DNA from: Rodentibacter genomosp. 1
GTDB lineage: Bacteria > Pseudomonadota > Gammaproteobacteria > Enterobacterales > Pasteurellaceae
Direction: 5' to 3'
DNA: 64,000 bases
Assembly (NCBI RefSeq): GCF_001999285.1
Contig: NZ_MLHN01000008.1
Coordinates: forward strand, 62,001-126,000
A program made the translations under genes and the position numbers. The notes under the pieces are model-generated. The model saw only the letters and a program-made list of their open reading frames with translations, did no database searches and was not told the DNA's origin. Below are positions 40,006 through 48,871 of this stretch, piece after piece. Every line of letters starts with the position of its first letter. Position 1 is the stretch's first letter.

Positions 40006-40968
40006 TTAAAGTGCGGTTGAAATGTCATGAGTTTTTTGAATGAACCGGTGATTTGACAGATTTCCGCGTATTTTTTTGCGGTAATTCATCGGAGAAAATC
40101 CGGTATATTTTTGGAAATTTTCATAAAAGCGGCTCAATGAATTAAACCCTGCCGTCATTGATACATCAAGCATGGTTTTATCGGTATCGCTAAGTAGGGC
40201 TTTAGCATGGTTAATGCGCATCATTGTAATGTATTGCTTAATAGTTAATTGCATTGCACGTTGAAATAGCCCCATGGCGTAGTTAGCATTTAATCCAACA
40301 GCATCGGCTACTTGTGAAACGGTCAAGGCTTGATTGAAATGGCTACCAATGTAATTAAGCATTTGGATGACATAATATTGTGTATGACGGGAAGAATGGC
40401 TGTGTATGTTGTTTCCATACTGGGTTTTGAGTAAAAGTTCCCAACCATCAAGCTCTAAACGTTTTAGTAATAACTGTACTTCACTGTAAACTAAATGATG
40501 GCGGTTATTGTCATTTTTGGTGAGCTCATTTTGCCAACGTGTGATTTCAAAAGCACTGGCGAGCGCAGGACTGTTAGATTGAATTACCACGCCATGCGTA
40601 ATATGGGTAACAAGTTTATCCGGTAGCTGCCAAGAAAGAAATTGGTGAACGGGAATGTCAATCACCGCCATTTCTGTACAGTTTCTGCGATTGACTAAGC
40701 TATGAGGAATGGATGCCCAGAATACGGCAATATGATTTTGCTTAATTGTGATGAGTGAACCGTTATAAAAATATTCAATATCGCCGTTAAAGGGAATATT
40801 GATTTCAATATGTCCGTGCCAATGATGTGCCGGCATATTCACAGGTGGTTGCCAGAGTTTTACCCGTAGTGACTGATTTTCTAGGGGTAAGGAAAGCGGA
40901 CTGGTCGTTTTACTTCCAAGAGAATTTTCCGGATCAAAATAATCCAAAACAATATCTTCATGTTCCAT
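40006..40968 (-). CDS. melR: AraC-family regulator, MelR-like
   Basis: It has 320 residues. An N-terminal cupin sensor domain includes MPAHHWHGHIEINIPFNGDIEYFYNG. The C-terminal AraC DNA-binding domain has LTVSQVADAVGLNANYAMGLFQRAM and LDVSMTAGFNSLSRFYENFQKYTGFSPMNYR. The sensor domain resembles E. coli MelR, activator of melibiose use. It is divergent from a melB-type transporter and an alpha-galactosidase, so it probably activates them with melibiose or raffinose-type sugars. Confidence 0.85.
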   Translation of the reverse strand: MEHEDIVLDYFDPENSLGSKTTSPLSLPLENQSLRVKLWQPPVNMPAHHWHGHIEINIPFNGDIEYFYNGSLITIKQNHIAVFWASIPHSLVNRRNCTEMAVIDIPVHQFLSWQLPDKLVTHITHGVVIQSNSPALASAFEITRWQNELTKNDNNRHHLVYSEVQLLLKRLELDGWELLLKTQYGNNIHSHSSRHTQYYVIQMLNYIGSHFNQALTVSQVADAVGLNANYAMGLFQRAMQLTIKQYITMMRINHAKALLSDTDKTMLDVSMTAGFNSLSRFYENFQKYTGFSPMNYRKKIRGNLSNHRFIQKTHDISTAL

Positions 40969-41040
40969 ACATCACCAATTAAGTACCATAGGAGAGCGTT
41001 GAAATTATAGCTAATTTTTTCGTTAATTCCTATTTTCTTA

Positions 41041-41142
41041 TAGAATTTTCCTAAAAACTCATTTTTTTATACGTAAATCTCAAAAAATGAGGTTTCAGGA
41101 ATTTTGTATGAGAAAACAATATAGGAAAACTATTTTTCTTTT
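41041..41142. promoter_or_regulatory. melR-melB divergent control region with inverted repeats
   Basis: CTCATTTTTT (41058-41067) and AAAAAATGAG (41082-41091) are perfect inverted arms. TTTTCCTA near 41047 and TAGGAAAA near 41124 form a wider inverted pair. These are candidate MelR or CRP-linked sites; no clear CRP consensus was found. Confidence 0.4.
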
Positions 41143-41188
41143 GCCATGATAAGTGCCTATCAAAAAAGTTATCACTAAGGAGCTTATT

Positions 41189-42568
41189 ATGAGTTTGTCA
41201 ATGAAAACCAAAATCAGTTTTGGTTTAGGTGCTTATGGCAAGGATTTTGCTATTGGCATTGTGTATATGTATTTAATGTATTACTACACGGATGTACTGG
41301 GTGTATCCGGTGCCATTGTAGGTAGTATTTTCATGGTGGCTCGGGTGTGGGACGCATTAAATGATCCCATTATGGGATGGATTGTGAATAATACGCGATC
41401 ACGTTGGGGAAAATTTAAACCTTGGATCTTGATTGGAACAATTCTCAACTCAATCTCACTTTTCTCCCTTTTCTGTGCGGATTATTTCTCCGGTACCGCA
41501 CTTATTCTTTACATTGCGATAACTTATATTTTTTGGGGAATGACATACACGCTAATGGATATTCCATTTTGGTCGCTCACACCAACACTCACCCTCGATC
41601 AACGGGAACGTGAAGCGCTTGTACCTTATCCCCGTTTTTTTGCCAGCCTTGCCGGTTTTGTGACGGCCGGTGTATGTATGCCATTTGTCGATGCTGTAGG
41701 CGGCGATGATAAAGGTTTTGGCTTTAGAATGTTTACTTTGATAATTATTGCTTTCTTTGTGGCGTCAACCATTATTACTTTGGTCAATGTCAAAGAAAAA
41801 TATTCTTCCGATTCCATAGAAAGCAGTGAATCACAGCAGAAAGTTCCGCTTAAAACCTTGGTATCACTCATTCCACGTAATGACCAACTTTCAAGTTTGC
41901 TTGTTATGGCACTTTGCTACAACATTGCGGGTAATATCATTTCAGGTTTCGCCATTTATTATTTCACCTATGTGGTGGGCGATAAGGAAATGTTCCCATA
42001 CTATATGTCTTATGCCGGCATTGCGAATCTTGCTATTATCATTCTCTTCGCTCGTTTGGCGAAATTTTTCTCACGTCGAACTTTATGGATCACCATTTCA
42101 GTCAGCTCCATTATTAGTTGTGCTATTTTGGCTTATACCGGTCTTGCTAATTATCACAGTATTTTCTTGATTATCCTTGCCGGTATTTTTATGCAAATCG
42201 GTAGTGCCTTGTTTTGGACATTACAAGTGATTATGGTGGCGGATACCGTTGATTACGGCGAATATAAACTCGGTATTCGTTCCGAAAGTATTGCCTATGC
42301 GGTGCAAACCATGGTGGTAAAAGCCGGCTCTGCTGTTTCTGCTTTGTTAATTGGTGTGTTATTGACAGTGATTGATTATGTACCGAATGAAGCTCAAAGC
42401 GAATCAACCTTGTTTTATATGAAAGTGATTATGATAGGGTTACCAATTTTCTTCTATCTCATTAAATTATTCGTCTATTTTCGTTATTACAAACTTCATG
42501 GTGATTTACTCGCAAAAGTTAATATCACCCTATTAGATAAATATCGTAAAGTTGAAACAAAATATTAA
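41189..42568 (+). CDS. melB: glycoside/melibiose:cation symporter (GPH family)
   Basis: This 459-residue permease has 12 membrane helices. [29 protein letters not shown] at the start carries the cation-site aspartates of MelB, and [27 protein letters not shown] is the conserved loop. The ATG at 41189 follows TAAGGAG; the ATG at 41153 does not. It is 10 bases before the GH36 gene. Confidence 0.9.
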   Translation: MSLSMKTKISFGLGAYGKDFAIGIVYMYLMYYYTDVLGVSGAIVGSIFMVARVWDALNDPIMGWIVNNTRSRWGKFKPWILIGTILNSISLFSLFCADYFSGTALILYIAITYIFWGMTYTLMDIPFWSLTPTLTLDQREREALVPYPRFFASLAGFVTAGVCMPFVDAVGGDDKGFGFRMFTLIIIAFFVASTIITLVNVKEKYSSDSIESSESQQKVPLKTLVSLIPRNDQLSSLLVMALCYNIAGNIISGFAIYYFTYVVGDKEMFPYYMSYAGIANLAIIILFARLAKFFSRRTLWITISVSSIISCAILAYTGLANYHSIFLIILAGIFMQIGSALFWTLQVIMVADTVDYGEYKLGIRSESIAYAVQTMVVKAGSAVSALLIGVLLTVIDYVPNEAQSESTLFYMKVIMIGLPIFFYLIKLFVYFRYYKLHGDLLAKVNITLLDKYRKVETKY

Positions 42569-42578
42569 CAGGAGCAAT

Positions 42579-44720
42579 ATGATGAGTTCACAATTAATTC
42601 GCTTACAAAGTAAAGAAACAGACTTAATTTTACGTACAGAACCGGCAGAGATCCTCTATTTTGGTCAACGCCTTGAATTAGATGAAATCACCGAAGCGGA
42701 TGTGATGAGCATTGAACGTGGTGTAGCAAACGGGAGCCTCGATATAGATATTCCCATTACTCTTGCCGCGGAAAATGGCAGGGGCTATTTCGGAGTTTCC
42801 GGTATAGAGGGGCATCGTAATGGTTATGATTGGGCGCCAGTGTTTGTCACCAAAAATATCACAAAAACTGACCGCACTTTAGTGTTGGACATGGAAGATT
42901 CCATTGCAAAATTGGGCTTTAAGGCAGAGATTGAAGCTGATGAAAATGGCGTGTTTAAATTCCGTCATACTTTAACTAACTTAGGCGAGGACAAATTTAC
43001 CGTAAATCGTCTCGCGGTTACCTTGCCGGTACCTGAATATGCCGATGAAGTATTAAGTTTCTACGGGCGTTGGTGTCGTGAATTACACGAGAATCGTATT
43101 TCACTCAAACATGGAGCCTTTACCCAAGAAAATCGTCACGGACGTACCTCCCATGAATATGCGCCGAATCTGATTTTGGGGACACCTCATTTTAGCCAGC
43201 AACAGGGTAAAGTGTGGGGATTCCATCTTGCTTGGTCGGGAAATCATCGTATTCGTGCTGATGTATTGATCGATGGTCGCCGTTTCGCTCAATTGGAAAA
43301 TCTTTATTTCCCGGGAGAAATTCAGCTTAAACAAGGTGAAAGTCATAGTACGCCTTGGGTCTATGCGGTGTATTCGGATGAGGGATTGAATGGAATGTCA
43401 CGTCAATTTCACAATCATGTCCGCCAACATATTTTACATTTTGCTTATCCTGTGCGTCCGGTACATTTGAATATTTGGGAAGGGGTAACCTTTGATCATC
43501 ATCCTAAGCACATTATTGCAATGGCGGAGAAAGCGGCGGAAATGGGCGTGGAACGCTTTATTATTGATGATGGTTGGTTTATTGGGCGTAATGATGATTT
43601 TGGCGGTTTAGGCGATTGGTATTTAGACGAAGAAAAATATCCGAACGGTTTAAATGAAGTCATTAATGCCGTGAAAAAACTCGGTATGCAATTTGGTATT
43701 TGGGTGGAATTGGAAATGATCAACAAACCGACCAAACTTTACCAAGCACATCCGGATTGGTTATTACAATTAGAGGGGTATGAGCAACCGGAAGAACGCC
43801 ATCAATATGTATTGGATCTCACTAAACAGGAAGTCTTTGATTATTTGTTAGAGCGTATGGATTGGTTACTTGGTAATCACGAGATTGATTACATCAAATG
43901 GGATCACAACCGCCGCCTTGTTCAACCGGGAAGCGAAGGTCGAGCTGCGGTGGTGGCGCAAACCAAAGCCGCTTATCGTTTATTTGACGAATTACAAAAA
44001 CGCTATCCGCACGTTGAAATCGAAAGTTGTTCATCAGGTGGGGCACGTATTGACTATGAAATCTTAAAACGTTCACAACGTTTTTGGTCATCGGATAACA
44101 TTGACGCTTACACCCGCCAACAGATTCACCGTGGTATGAGCTATTTTTATCCACCTGAAGTTATGGGGGCACACATTGGCGGTTCGCCTTGCCAAACGAC
44201 GCATCGCCGTTTTTCTATTGATTATCGTGGTTTGACGGCATTATTTGGGCATATGGGGGTAGAGCTTGATCCGGTGAAAGAAAGCCAGGAAGAACGAGCC
44301 GGTTTTGCGAAATGTATCGCTTTACATAAGCAGCTTCGTCCATTACTGCATAATGGTGATGGATTCCGTCTTGATTATCATGATGATAAGACCCTAATTC
44401 ATGGCGTGGTGGCAAAAGATAAATCACAAGCCGTAGTCCTTGTAAGCCAACTTGATATGCCGGATTACAAGCAAATGGGTAAACTTCGCTTGCCATATTT
44501 GCAAAATAATGCAACTTATCAAGTGAATGTTCTTGCGATTCCTGATTACATCCGTGAAGGGAATGCAGGGCATTTAATGAAAGTTTTCCCACAATGGTTG
44601 CGTGATTGTTTTGATGGTAAAACTTTCACGATCCGCAGTGAATGGCTTGCCAATGCGGGTTTAACCATTCCTGTGTTAGATCCACAAAGTGCGATGTTAC
44701 TTGAATTTAGAAAGGTATAG
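42579..44720 (+). CDS. alpha-galactosidase (GH36)
   Basis: The 713-residue enzyme hydrolyses alpha-1,6-galactosides such as melibiose and raffinose. The N-terminal beta domain is followed by a (beta/alpha)8 barrel. The nucleophile Asp is in YIKWDHNR and the acid/base Asp in WSSDNIDAYTR. IIDDGWFIGRNDD and ESCSSGGARIDYEIL are further GH36 blocks. It is the RafA/AgaN type, unlike the NAD-dependent GH4 MelA paired with MelB in E. coli. ACAGGAG precedes ATGATG at 42579. No signal peptide is present, so it acts in the cytoplasm after MelB import. Confidence 0.92.
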   Translation: MMSSQLIRLQSKETDLILRTEPAEILYFGQRLELDEITEADVMSIERGVANGSLDIDIPITLAAENGRGYFGVSGIEGHRNGYDWAPVFVTKNITKTDRTLVLDMEDSIAKLGFKAEIEADENGVFKFRHTLTNLGEDKFTVNRLAVTLPVPEYADEVLSFYGRWCRELHENRISLKHGAFTQENRHGRTSHEYAPNLILGTPHFSQQQGKVWGFHLAWSGNHRIRADVLIDGRRFAQLENLYFPGEIQLKQGESHSTPWVYAVYSDEGLNGMSRQFHNHVRQHILHFAYPVRPVHLNIWEGVTFDHHPKHIIAMAEKAAEMGVERFIIDDGWFIGRNDDFGGLGDWYLDEEKYPNGLNEVINAVKKLGMQFGIWVELEMINKPTKLYQAHPDWLLQLEGYEQPEERHQYVLDLTKQEVFDYLLERMDWLLGNHEIDYIKWDHNRRLVQPGSEGRAAVVAQTKAAYRLFDELQKRYPHVEIESCSSGGARIDYEILKRSQRFWSSDNIDAYTRQQIHRGMSYFYPPEVMGAHIGGSPCQTTHRRFSIDYRGLTALFGHMGVELDPVKESQEERAGFAKCIALHKQLRPLLHNGDGFRLDYHDDKTLIHGVVAKDKSQAVVLVSQLDMPDYKQMGKLRLPYLQNNATYQVNVLAIPDYIREGNAGHLMKVFPQWLRDCFDGKTFTIRSEWLANAGLTIPVLDPQSAMLLEFRKV

Positions 44721-44726
44721 ATAATG

Positions 44727-44757
44727 AAAAGTGCGGTCAATTTTGACCGCACTTTTT
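44727..44757. terminator. bidirectional inverted USS terminator
   Basis: AAAAGTGCGGTCAA and TTGACCGCACTTTT form a 13-bp or longer stem with a minimal loop and Ts on the right. It ends both the alpha-galactosidase and the converging yedF. Confidence 0.9.
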
Positions 44758-44773
44758 TGTGCTTAAGAAATTT

Positions 44774-45043
44774 TTATCGTTGAATTAAATATCTCAACTT
44801 TGTGCCATCTTGTTCAACGCTAAGGAGTGTATAACCATGGTTTTTGGTATCCACCGGAATATTGTTGATGGATTGGGCACAATCACTTAATAATTCCAGA
44901 ATCTCGCCTTTTTGTAATTGTGGCATGGTTTCAAGCATCACAATTGCCGGATAAGGGCAAGGCTCGCCTAAGGTGTCAAGGGTGTAATCCGGAGTGATGT
45001 CTTTCGGATCTTTATCTAATTTTTGAACAACGGTAAATGCCAT
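44774..45043 (-). CDS. yedF: TusA/YedF-family sulfur-carrier protein
   Basis: This 89-residue protein has the CPxP motif in LDTLGEPCPYPAIVMLETM, where the cysteine carries persulfide sulfur. It starts at the ATG 45043 (MAFTVVQKLDK), 33 bases after the yedE stop. YedE-YedF pairs link thiosulfate or selenium uptake to a TusA-like carrier. No selD or selenoprotein gene is in the window, so sulfur transfer is the safer reading. Confidence 0.88.
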   Translation of the reverse strand: MAFTVVQKLDKDPKDITPDYTLDTLGEPCPYPAIVMLETMPQLQKGEILELLSDCAQSINNIPVDTKNHGYTLLSVEQDGTKLRYLIQR

Positions 45044-45075
45044 AATAATTCCTTTTGTTGATGAATGAATAAGAA

Positions 45076-46299
45076 TTAACAACCACAAGATGGTTGTGTC
45101 GTTGCTGCAATTTTTGCCTTGGCTTTTGCGAGGAAACTGCGTTGCCACCAAACCACGGCAATTAAGCAAAGGATCAATAGAGCATAGTTTACTAATAATC
45201 CGCCTATCGGGCCGAAAGATTTAAGTAGGTTCAATTTTTCGTAATCTAAGGCAAGAGCAGGGGCGATATCATCCCAAGCATAGGCAAGATAAGTGGAACC
45301 GATGACATTGCCTAGCCCTACCCACATAAAGTGAACTTGCCCTTCCATTGAACGATACATCCAACCGGTTTCGCAGCCGCCGGCTAGTACAATACCAAAG
45401 CCGAATAATAATCCACCGATAATCGCATTTGGGCCAGCCCACATGATTTTGGGTGAAACGCCTAACTGGATGTAAGAGAAAACACCAATTGTTCCCACCA
45501 TAATGCCGAAAATAATCGCTTTTGCCATATAAGCACGGCCGGTTACCCATAAATCACGGAAAGCGGAGGTAAAGCAAATTTGTGCGCGTTCAATTAATAA
45601 ACCGAATGCTAAGCCGCAAAACATAGCGAAACCTAATTTTATGGAGTGGGTCATTACATAAAGTGAGGCGATGAGATAGGCAAAGAAAATCACCATACCT
45701 ATCCAAAAACGGCGGGAAGCTTGCTTGGGATCGGTTTCTTTTAATTTTGCTGCCCCTTTCTTGAGTTCTAGTTTGACACGAAATATTGGGAGTAAGGTGA
45801 ATTTTACGCCAAAATAAGTGCCAATTGCTGTGGCGATAGTGAAGAACCAAGCATGAATAGAAAATTGAGGAATACCGGTGAAAAGTGAGGCAAGGTTACA
45901 GCCCATGGCAAGACGGGCACCAAAGCCGGCTAATGCACCGCCGATTAGAGCTTGAACAATACGGCGTTTATGGGGTTGATTGCGCCATTTTACGTTATTT
46001 GCCCATAGCGCAGCGGAAATACAGCCGGCGAACATTCCTAGAATCATCACACCGTCAATACGGCTAAAAATGGTTCCTTCCATTCCGATAATTTTATAAT
46101 AGCTCCATTCGCTCACATCTACTCCTAGGGCTTGTAAGGCGTGTCCACCCCAGCGAGTGAATTCTCCCGTTACCGCCCAGTAAGTACCTGTTATACCGAA
46201 ATAATAGGCTGAAAGTAAACCTGCTGCGATCACGGCTGCGACAGGATTCCAATATTTAATAAGATAGTTTTGTTTGAATTGTTGCCAAATCTCTAACAT
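45076..46299 (-). CDS. yedE: YeeE/YedE-family thiosulfate transporter
   Basis: This 407-residue membrane protein has two YeeE repeats and about ten helices. Conserved cysteines sit in GARLAMGCNLASLFTGIP, ERAQICFTSAFRDL and GIVLAGGCETGWMYRSMEGQ, the positions thought to pass thiosulfate in TsuA. It ends in a PSCGC tail that may hand sulfur to YedF. It is followed by yedF, forming a likely two-gene unit. Confidence 0.88.
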   Translation of the reverse strand: MLEIWQQFKQNYLIKYWNPVAAVIAAGLLSAYYFGITGTYWAVTGEFTRWGGHALQALGVDVSEWSYYKIIGMEGTIFSRIDGVMILGMFAGCISAALWANNVKWRNQPHKRRIVQALIGGALAGFGARLAMGCNLASLFTGIPQFSIHAWFFTIATAIGTYFGVKFTLLPIFRVKLELKKGAAKLKETDPKQASRRFWIGMVIFFAYLIASLYVMTHSIKLGFAMFCGLAFGLLIERAQICFTSAFRDLWVTGRAYMAKAIIFGIMVGTIGVFSYIQLGVSPKIMWAGPNAIIGGLLFGFGIVLAGGCETGWMYRSMEGQVHFMWVGLGNVIGSTYLAYAWDDIAPALALDYEKLNLLKSFGPIGGLLVNYALLILCLIAVVWWQRSFLAKAKAKIAATTQPSCGC

Positions 46300-46655
46300 A
46301 AGTTCTTAAATCCTTAAGAAAGTTAATGATTTGCAAGCAGAGGTATATGATGAAAAATAGAATTGAGAATCCAATCAGATTTGTTCATTTCCTATACACA
46401 AACTTGCGATATATGAATGAATATGCTGTTAAAGCGCTGAGAGTATAAACAAAAACATGAGGGAAAACAATGTGCCGGATGAGTTATATTCGAATGAATC
46501 GGAAAACACCATTTGGCATATTTAGAAACTCATATGATTTATTGAATAAACAAGAATGACTTCAATATTAGACCGACAGTAATGTAAGTTGGAATTTAAA
46601 ATACTGTCGGTAGAATGCGTGAGAAAATTAATTTTCGTTACCTGAGTAAGTAAGA
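46300..46655. other. 356-base non-coding gap
   Basis: I see no credible gene. It holds the yedE leader (AAGGA 12 bases before its ATG, and CTTAAAT...AAG hairpin) and, near the right end, a 10-bp inverted repeat ACCGACAGTA (46572-46581) / TACTGTCGGT (46602-46611) with a 20-base loop just downstream of the lipoprotein gene. A 29-codon frame at 46471 has no ribosome site. Confidence 0.6.
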
Positions 46656-47231
46656 TTATTTTACAGCCGGTGCTTCTGTGCTAGAGGCATCTGATTGAAC
46701 AGGAGCTGGATTAAATTTAGCTTCAATTTGTGCGCCAAGTTCCGCTAAAGCTTGCATTTTGTTTTGCAATTCCACCGCTTTTTCAGCGTAGGCTTTTTGA
46801 TCCGCTTCGGTTTTCACGTTTGCTTGAGCAACCAATAATTGGCTCGCAAGTGTCAATACTTCTTTGGTTTGATTTTTTGCGTTGCCAATTAAATCAGATT
46901 TCACATCAAGCGCATCTAAACTCGCAATGCTGGCTTGAACATTTTTATTAAACGCTTCAATGGCGGCTTTGGCTTTATTTTCATCTTTCGTTTCAGCGGC
47001 AGCATTTAATTCCTGTTGCAGTTTTTGCTGATTTTGAGCTTGTAGCGCACCTTGTTCTTGGTTCCAAGCAATTAATTTTTCGTAATCTGCTTTTTCTTGC
47101 GCTTCCACACTCATCGCCGGTGCTGTTGTTTCAGCCGGTTTATGGGTATCTGCCGTTTTGTCTGCCTTATCACAAGCAGTTAAAAATAAAGCAAATAACG
47201 CAGTTGCAGTAATTTTTGCTAATTTGTTCAT
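46656..47231 (-). CDS. lipoprotein of unknown function
   Basis: The 191-residue protein has a lipoprotein signal MNKLAKITATALFALFLTAC, with Cys 20 as the lipidation site. The mature part is mostly predicted helix, rich in Ala, Gln, Lys and Glu with heptad-like spacing (about residues 45-175), suggesting a coiled coil or helical bundle. No enzyme motif is visible. The C-terminal tail is Pro/Ala/Ser rich. It lies 109 bases upstream of nothing on its own strand and just after the P19 iron operon, but the gap suggests its own promoter. Confidence 0.7.
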   Translation of the reverse strand: MNKLAKITATALFALFLTACDKADKTADTHKPAETTAPAMSVEAQEKADYEKLIAWNQEQGALQAQNQQKLQQELNAAAETKDENKAKAAIEAFNKNVQASIASLDALDVKSDLIGNAKNQTKEVLTLASQLLVAQANVKTEADQKAYAEKAVELQNKMQALAELGAQIEAKFNPAPVQSDASSTEAPAVK

Positions 47232-47340
47232 AAAAAATTATCCTTTAAGTTGAAGATTAAAAAGTATTTCTTGGATAATAAAATCCACGAATCCCTGAGA
47301 CTGTTTATTTTCAGATTAGTTTAAAAAATTTTCAATAAAT

Positions 47341-47658
47341 TTATTTTAGTGTAGGGACAAACTCAGATAAGCCTTTGATTTCTTCTTCGGTTAAACGCTG
47401 TTTTGCCGGATTGCCGGCGCCGATAATATTTCCCTTTTTACGCTCAAAAAGTGCGGTTGAAATTTCCTCTGTTTTTAATTGATTGATGATTTTCGATTCG
47501 CCCATTGCCGCTTTCTCGCCTTTTTTCCCGTGACAAGTGGCGCAGGAGCGTTTGTAAATTTTTTCTGCTTTGATGAAAACAGGATGATTAGCGGTCTCGG
47601 CTTGAGCAAAAAAAGTAATACAGAGCAAGCCTGCGAGAAATAAATGAAGCCCTTTCAT
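47341..47658 (-). CDS. monohaem c-type cytochrome
   Basis: This 105-residue periplasmic protein has a signal peptide (MKGLHLFLAGLLCITFFAQA) and one haem-binding CATCH in YKRSCATCHGKKGE. The distal Met is probably in the early KAAMGES or is absent later. A class I cytochrome fold ends with LTEEEIKGLSEFVPTLK. It is last in the P19/FTR1 iron operon, 18 bases after the thioredoxin-like gene, so it is probably part of the redox chain for iron uptake. Confidence 0.88.
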   Translation of the reverse strand: MKGLHLFLAGLLCITFFAQAETANHPVFIKAEKIYKRSCATCHGKKGEKAAMGESKIINQLKTEEISTALFERKKGNIIGAGNPAKQRLTEEEIKGLSEFVPTLK

Positions 47659-47676
47659 TGATGATCCTTTTAACTG

Positions 47677-48159
47677 TTATTTTTTGAATAATTTATCCAA
47701 TTCTTGCTGAGGAATTTTACCTTCAAATTTAGCTTGAATATAGCCTTTATCATCAATGATAAAAGAAGTCGGCGTACCCACTAATTGATATCGCTCGGCG
47801 GTGATTTTCATTTGATCTTTAATCACCGACTGGGTGAGTTGGTGTTTGGCAACTACGGCATTGGTGTCCATATTTTCACCATCAACATTGATGGCGATGA
47901 GTTGGACTTTATTTGGATAGGCCTCATTAAGTTGCTCGAATGTTTTTAGTTCCGCCATACAATGACCGCAGGTTTCCGACCAAAAGGTGAGTAATCGGGT
48001 GCCTTGCCAATCTTTTAAGTTTACTTGCTTACCTTGTAGATCATAGGCAGCAAGTTCCGGTGCAGCGTTACCGAGAGTTGCTTTTTCTTCTTTACAAGAA
48101 ACGGTGCTGAAAATGACCGCACTTAAGCAGAGTGATTTGAGTAAAAGTTTAATGTTCAT
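47677..48159 (-). CDS. thioredoxin-like (TlpA/ResA) protein, probable lipoprotein
   Basis: The 160-residue protein has a membrane-targeting N terminus ending in FSTVSC, a plausible lipobox. The redox motif CGHC lies in LLTFWSETCGHCMAELKTF, and the cis-Pro is in LVGTPTSFIIDDKG. It should be periplasm-facing. It overlaps the ABC ATPase gene by 11 bases. P19 operons of Campylobacter also end in thioredoxin-like genes. A USS lies in the signal sequence at 48116-48124. Confidence 0.88.
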   Translation of the reverse strand: MNIKLLLKSLCLSAVIFSTVSCKEEKATLGNAAPELAAYDLQGKQVNLKDWQGTRLLTFWSETCGHCMAELKTFEQLNEAYPNKVQLIAINVDGENMDTNAVVAKHQLTQSVIKDQMKITAERYQLVGTPTSFIIDDKGYIQAKFEGKIPQQELDKLFKK

Positions 48160-48820
48160 TTCGTTCTTCCCGTAAAAACTTACCGTGTTGAAGATAAATG
48201 GTACGATCAGTGAGTTCGCCCAGTTCCGGATTATGGGTCACCATGACAATGGTTCTCCCTTGGCGGTTTAATTCTTGTAATAAGTCTAAGATTAATGCCT
48301 CATTTTTTTCGTCCAAATTACCGGTGGGTTCATCAGCAAAAATAACAGGGGGCTGATTGACAAGGGCACGAGCAATGCAAACTCGCTGTTGTTCGCCGCC
48401 GGAAAGTTGGCTTGGTCTGTGATCCATACGATGTCCTAATCCCACTTGTTCTAATACGGCTTTTGCCGCCGCTTCGTCAATGACACTATGATAATGTTGA
48501 GCGAGCATGACATTTTCAAGGGCGGTTAAATAGGGAATCAAATGGAATTGTTGAAACACCAAGCCGATTTTCTCCGCACGAAAACGTTGGCGACCGATTT
48601 CATCTAATTGGGCGGCGTCAATACCGGCTAAAATAACATTCCCTTCACTGGCGGTGTCCAGCCCGGTGAGAATGTTCATCAAGGTCGTTTTACCTGAGCC
48701 GGAGGCGCCCATAATGGCAACAAATTCGCCCTGTTTAATTTGAATATTAATATCTTCAAGTGCGGTCACTTGACCGAAGCGTTTATATAAATGTTTTGTT
48801 TCAATAACAAATTGAGTCAT
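48149..48820 (-). CDS. ABC transporter ATPase (MacB/LolD type)
   Basis: The protein has 223 residues: Walker A GASGSGKTTLMN, Q-loop VFQQFHLIPYLTALENVML, signature LSGGEQQRVCIARALV, Walker B PPVIFADEPTGNLD, and VTHNPELGEL. This is the FtsX-permease-associated branch. It works with the two permeases encoded upstream, probably as a mechanotransmission system in the envelope rather than a simple importer. Confidence 0.92.
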   Translation of the reverse strand: MTQFVIETKHLYKRFGQVTALEDINIQIKQGEFVAIMGASGSGKTTLMNILTGLDTASEGNVILAGIDAAQLDEIGRQRFRAEKIGLVFQQFHLIPYLTALENVMLAQHYHSVIDEAAAKAVLEQVGLGHRMDHRPSQLSGGEQQRVCIARALVNQPPVIFADEPTGNLDEKNEALILDLLQELNRQGRTIVMVTHNPELGELTDRTIYLQHGKFLREERNEH

Positions 48821-48871
48821 AGCTTTCTCTTTTATTTTGTTAGGCGGTTTTTCTCAATCCATGCCTTAGAT

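Noticed and set aside
46471-46560. 29-codon frame starting MCRMSYIRM
   Set aside because: No ribosome site, no recognisable product and poor codon use.
46572-46611. LexA box in TACTGTCGGT
   Set aside because: No ACAG partner at 8 bases; the repeat spacing is wrong for LexA.
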